Positions 60,514 to 64,000 of a DNA stretch of 64,000 nt are shown here, in pieces. The position numbers were made by a program, and so were the translations under genes. This DNA comes from Scatophagus argus (lineage: Eukaryota > Chordata > Actinopteri > Scatophagidae). The stretch is taken from NCBI RefSeq assembly GCF_020382885.2, contig NC_058510.1, positions 8,366,862 to 8,430,861 on the forward strand, given 5' to 3'. Below the pieces are notes generated by a model. It worked only from the letters and a program-made list of their open reading frames with translations, searched no databases and had not been told where the DNA came from. Position 1 is the stretch's first letter. The number at the start of each line of letters is the position of its first letter.

Positions 60514-60519
60514 AATAAA
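60514..60519 (+). terminator. Poly(A) signal of dync2i1
   Basis: A canonical AATAAA lies 379 nt after the stop codon, the first clear hexamer in the 3' UTR, followed by a GT-containing stretch. Confidence 0.7.
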
Positions 60520-61207
60520 AGATGGAGTGTATCTAGCTGACCCCAGTTTAAATATGTTATGTTTAAACAGGGCCATATCCAATACTTTAGAAATACAGAG
60601 TTAACAGTACAGAAAGATTTAACCTGACACAAAAAATCTATTTTTTTATTAATCTGTATTTTTACGATTTCATTTATTCAGTTAAGAGAAAAACTGTGTC
60701 TCGAAAATTTAAACTTTTCATGATGTATGAAAAACAATCTCTCTTTTCAGCTATGAAAAGCAGAATTTCATATTTCATAAGAATTAATGGTAAAGCAACG
60801 TTAGAGGACAAAAGTTAAATCGGATATAAATATAAAAAAGGAATCACCAGTGGGTTTTCCGTGGCCATACATTACAAGAACACATTTCTGACGGTGAAAT
60901 AATGAGTCTTTATTCTTTGTCTTTATTTATTTAGTCTTTATTTATTTTCCTAGAAGTCGTCAACATGTATTATACATTTCTAGAGCAAACAAAACATCTC
61001 GTAAAGAATGTAAATTCCCAGGTCCCTAAACATCCCAAATTCTAGTTACTTTGGACATGCGCTCAGTGTTCTCAACGGAAGACTTGTTTAAATTCAGGCT
61101 ATTGCACTCAAAGACGAAAAGAATAAAATTACAGATATTTTGTATACGTTTTGTGAAAAACCGTTTTGCTACTAAAAGTCGAATTTGTTCGACCAAAAGT
61201 TGTGGAT

Positions 61208-61220
61208 GTAGCCGAGCAAC
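61208..61220 (+). promoter_or_regulatory. RFX X-box upstream of the WDR97-like gene
   Basis: GTAGCC-G-AGCAAC matches the consensus GTNRCC-N0-3-RGYAAC at every fixed base with a one-base spacer. It is directly followed by CCGTTGCC, a further half-site. It lies in the only GC-rich patch between dync2i1 and the next coding exon, as expected for a ciliary promoter. Distance to a transcription start is not known. Confidence 0.6.
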
Positions 61221-62165
61221 CCGTTGCCAACACAGACTGAGCTCCTGACGCCGGGACCTGAGGGTACAAACTTTAGCGCACTTAACGCTAGCTTTCGTTG
61301 TTTTCATCTGAACTAACCAAACATTGAACAGAATAAACAGACACACTGCTGCTTCTGGGCTACATAAGCACAGGCTGGTGGGAGGTAAACACAAAGCTTA
61401 ACTTCGTTTACCCACATTTACGTTATAAATCTTCAACTTTATAGAAGAACTTAAAACAAACTGATTTAAGCTCTTGTAGCTCAAGGAGTAACGTTAGCTA
61501 AAAGGCGAGTTATTTTTTGTTTGTTTGATTGCCTTATGCTGATGACCTGAATTGAAAACGTGTTTTTTCCACATTTTAAGTAGTTGACCGAATACCATTT
61601 AATCTCTTCACCAGATATTCTGACCTAACATGTATTGACCTAACGTGTTTTCTCCCAACTTTAAGCCTTAAACTCACAAACGGATAATGGACACCAAGGG
61701 ACACGCTGGCTTTTAGATGTCAAAATTGTGTAAAACAGAAGAGATTAAAGAAAATTGCAGAATGATGGTCACCATCTTTTACTAACATAAGCATACTTTT
61801 TTCAGTCCAACAAAGAAAATGTCCCAAACTCAGGACTGTTTGGTATAAACTTTTATACCTAAAAGAATCACAAAAGCAATTAAGTTGTTAATAAATTAAT
61901 GGATTTCACAAGTGTAAGATTGACTCCCAAGGGAAGTAAATGTAGCACCTGCAGGTGATTTCACAGGAAATTAACGATTTGTCTAATTGTTGCCTGTTTC
62001 ATTCTGTCAACTGCCTCTTTAAAGCAGACCAGAAAACAGTCTTTGAATATTTGTTTTTCTTGAGTGATCTGCACTGGGAAATGTCACACAGCCATCAGCA
62101 AAACAGAGAATTTTATTGCAAAAGGTCAGTGCATGCAGGGGAGATCTGTGCAGAGGCTGGTGGAG

Positions 62166-64000
62166 ATGGTGGGCCCAGGCGAGGAGATGAGAACAACAAC
62201 GCTGGTCCTCTCCAGTCCTGCACTGAGCCTGGGCTCTCAGAGGACTGGGACATCAAATGGAAGGACGCTTGAAAAGCAAAATGTTTCCAATCAGGATGTG
62301 AAGCAAGCTACAAGCAAGGTAGACCATGTCGACAGGAAGCTTACCTGCTTTAATCACTTCCAGAAGTCTCACATGCCTTATATGCTTTTTCTATGTCTGG
62401 CTGTTTAGGTAAAAACATCTAAGAGAAAGCAGCATGTGTTCACTCACGGCCTCCATCGCCTACAGCATTTCTCCTGTGACAGCCCTGTGCGGTTCATGAT
62501 GTATTCTGAAGCTGCTGCAGCATTCATCAGTCTCCATTCAGACAACACAGTTTGCCTTTACAGCACTGACGGCCACAAGCAGACTTTCTCAGCACACCTC
62601 CCCTTCATGGGCCTGACCAACACAAAGATCTCTGGCTGTCTGGTGGGTTGGGGTCCAGGGCCTGTCTTCGCTCTTCTGGACAGTGAGTTACGCCCACTGG
62701 ATGCTGCTCATGATGCCCTGGACATACGTGTTTGTCAGGCAGCAGAACACTCCACAGAGTTGGTGACTGCAGGTGTGGGGAACGTGTGTGTGTGGTCGGT
62801 GCGGCTCATGACGTGTAAGGTGAAGATACAGGAGGGGCTACAGCACAGCACGTTCACTCAAATGGCCTTGGTTCCCCCACGATCTGACAGGCCCCACAGA
62901 GCATTTGTTGTGAGCGGGCAGCTTGTCACGGTGGTCGACGTTGATGCCGGCAAGGTTTTGGAGCACGGGAGGGATCTCTACTCACGGTACGTATGGGAAC
63001 ATGTGATGTGATTGGTGGGCCGTTGAATTTCTTAGCATAAAGATTAACGCCTTATGTTTACCAGAGATATCACTGCAATGCTGTACTGCTCTCACCTGGA
63101 CCGTTTGATCACTGCATCTGAGCACTCCATTAGAATATGGGGTCCAGATTTGGAACTACATGTGGTTTTCCTCGGACATAGTGGTAAAGTCTGTGCACAT
63201 TGTTTGTATCCCTTGCAATGACTATACTTGATTGTTGTGTTGTTTTTAAATGTTCTGTTTCTCTTTGTGTTTAGGTGTGGTGAACTCACTGTTCTACTCC
63301 CCTGCACTAAGCATGCTATTATCAGCATCTGTGGATTGTACAATCCATTGCTGGAACGTTGAAGAGGGTGATGTGATTGAATGTGTCCACACGGAGCAGA
63401 ATTCCCCTCCGTTGTGCATAGGGGGAAATAGAAAGGGAGAGACTTTCTTCTCCTTCTCTCACCAGGGAGTTGACTTCTGGTCCATCAGAACCTTGTACAC
63501 TCTCCACTGTAAACTCAAAGGAGATGAAGGAGCCCCACTGAGACAAATCTTGGTTTCCTCATTCCCTGCTCCTTTCCCTACACGAGTCCTCTGCGTCTGT
63601 GGGGACAGTGATATCATGCTTGTGGCTGGAGAAACGGGAGCAGTGTTGGCTTCCTTCAAGGCAAAGCAGAGGATTTTGTGTGCTGACTACTGCCTGCAAA
63701 AAGAGATTCTGTTGGCTCTGACTGAGACAGGTACGGTGCTTCAAGCCAACGCACTCACAAATCCAATCACTTTAATGCAAGAGTGGGAAGGGAGAGGCCA
63801 GGGGCCTTGGCTGCAGAGGGACAGTGTGACTGAGAGTGACGGCCAGAAGCTTCCGATCCCTGGCCCCGCTTGCTGCCTTGTGCTTTACAGCTATGTGGCT
63901 GAAACACAGGGAGCTTTAGAGGAGTGGATGAGCTTGCAGGAGAGAAGAGGATGCAGTCACAGGAGGAACAGGGCAGCGCTAGATGATGCCAAGAATAAGT
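62166..64000 (+). CDS. wdr97: Large WD-repeat protein, WDR97/WDR87-like, N-terminal part (runs off the right edge)
   Basis: Four exons are visible: 62166-62318, 62409-62986, 63065-63183 and 63275 to beyond 64000. They join in phase to about 525 codons with no stop. The first encodes a plain MVGPGEEMRTTT leader; the second starts a propeller (THGLHRLQHFSCDSPVRFM, SLHSDNTVCLYSTDG, NVCVWSVRL). Exons 3 and 4 hold clear WD blades: LITASEHSIRIWG, LGHSGVVNSLFYSPALSMLL, SASVDCTIHCWN, GVDFWSIRTLY. A later stretch GPACCLVLYSYV with a long WxxxxE-type helix region to the edge fits the WDR97/WDR87 group as I remember it. Such proteins are tied to cilia and sperm, and there is an X-box upstream, but the function is inferred. 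The start is uncertain: ATG 62166 has G at -3 and +4; ATG 62133 is in frame but in poor context; an acceptor ending at 62153 would place ATG 62166 just inside an exon. The WD-repeat call is firm; the exact family name is moderate. Confidence 0.6.

Larger units (their letters stand above)
60136..62165. other. Intergenic: dync2i1 3' UTR to the WDR97-like gene
   Basis: 60136 to about 60540 is the dync2i1 3' UTR. The next 500 bp are A/T-rich with nothing recognised. Around 61190-61260 the sequence is GC-richer and contains an X-box; a first non-coding exon of the WDR97-like gene could end near 61262 (CCTGAGG before GTACAA). The rest is A/T-rich. A 122-codon ORF on the minus strand (61026-61394) has no support. 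Confidence 0.5.

Noticed and set aside
61026..61394. 122-codon ORF on the minus strand upstream of the WDR97-like gene
   Set aside because: It overlaps the likely promoter and X-box, has no family resemblance, and a long A/T-rich tail. It is probably chance.
62987..63011. Extension YVWEHVM at the end of the second WDR97-like exon
   Set aside because: It is read-through past a good donor (GTACGT) at 62987; splicing to 63065 continues the WD repeat in phase.
1..64000. tRNA, microRNA, snoRNA, CRISPR array or viral insertion
   Set aside because: I looked for cloverleaf-like blocks, the miR-153 seed region known from distal PTPRN2 introns, regularly spaced repeats and polymerase or capsid-like reading frames. 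None was convincing. The miR-153 locus would lie further into ptprn2, outside the window.

Overview
This is vertebrate nuclear DNA, almost certainly from a percomorph teleost. The evidence is split genes with GT-AG introns, many introns of only 80-200 bp, frequent (CA)n and (GT)n microsatellites, and dispersed repeats of the kind I know from perch-like fish. I found no prokaryotic, viral or CRISPR content. No gene sits wholly outside families I recognise, and I do not claim a new system.

Layout, left to right. (1) Positions 1-14239, minus strand: the 5' end of ptprn2, with coding exon 1 (signal peptide) at 14155-14239, exon 2 at 1397-1447 and a 12.7-kb intron between them. The rest of the gene lies left of the window. 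(2) 15940-24868, minus strand: complete ncapg2 (condensin II subunit G2), 26 coding exons joining to 1139 codons. (3) 26579-51169, minus strand: complete esyt2 (extended synaptotagmin-2), 23 coding exons joining to 878 codons, including one frame-neutral 63-nt exon that is probably alternative. (4) 52123-60135, plus strand: complete dync2i1 (wdr60, dynein-2 intermediate chain), 23 coding exons joining to 1062 codons. (5) From 62166 past the right edge, plus strand: the first four recognisable coding exons of a large WD-repeat protein, best matched to the WDR97/WDR87 group.

The order and orientation ptprn2, ncapg2, esyt2 (minus) then dync2i1 (plus) is that of human 7q36.3, so this is an old vertebrate synteny block. 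In human the next gene is VIPR2; here it is the WDR97-like gene. All three complete gene models were built by joining exons in phase by hand, and each closes to a multiple of three at nearly the length of the human protein. That agreement is the main support for the exon borders.

The genes work in separate processes: dense-core vesicle biology (ptprn2), mitotic chromosome condensation (ncapg2), ER-plasma membrane lipid transfer (esyt2) and cilia (dync2i1, and perhaps the WDR97-like gene). The most interesting signals are regulatory. A perfect RFX X-box lies about 190 bp upstream of dync2i1 in a 0.95-kb head-to-head promoter shared with esyt2. A second consensus X-box lies upstream of the WDR97-like gene. 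An RE1/REST-like site and a palindromic CRE lie just upstream of the ptprn2 start. Other points are a GC-AG intron in dync2i1, a strong-context upstream ORF in its leader, an Asp-repeat microsatellite in ncapg2, and two near-perfect hairpins in esyt2 introns.

Limits: transcript ends, untranslated exons and repeat family names are inferred without alignments or expression data. Exon borders could be off by a base or so where I miscounted.
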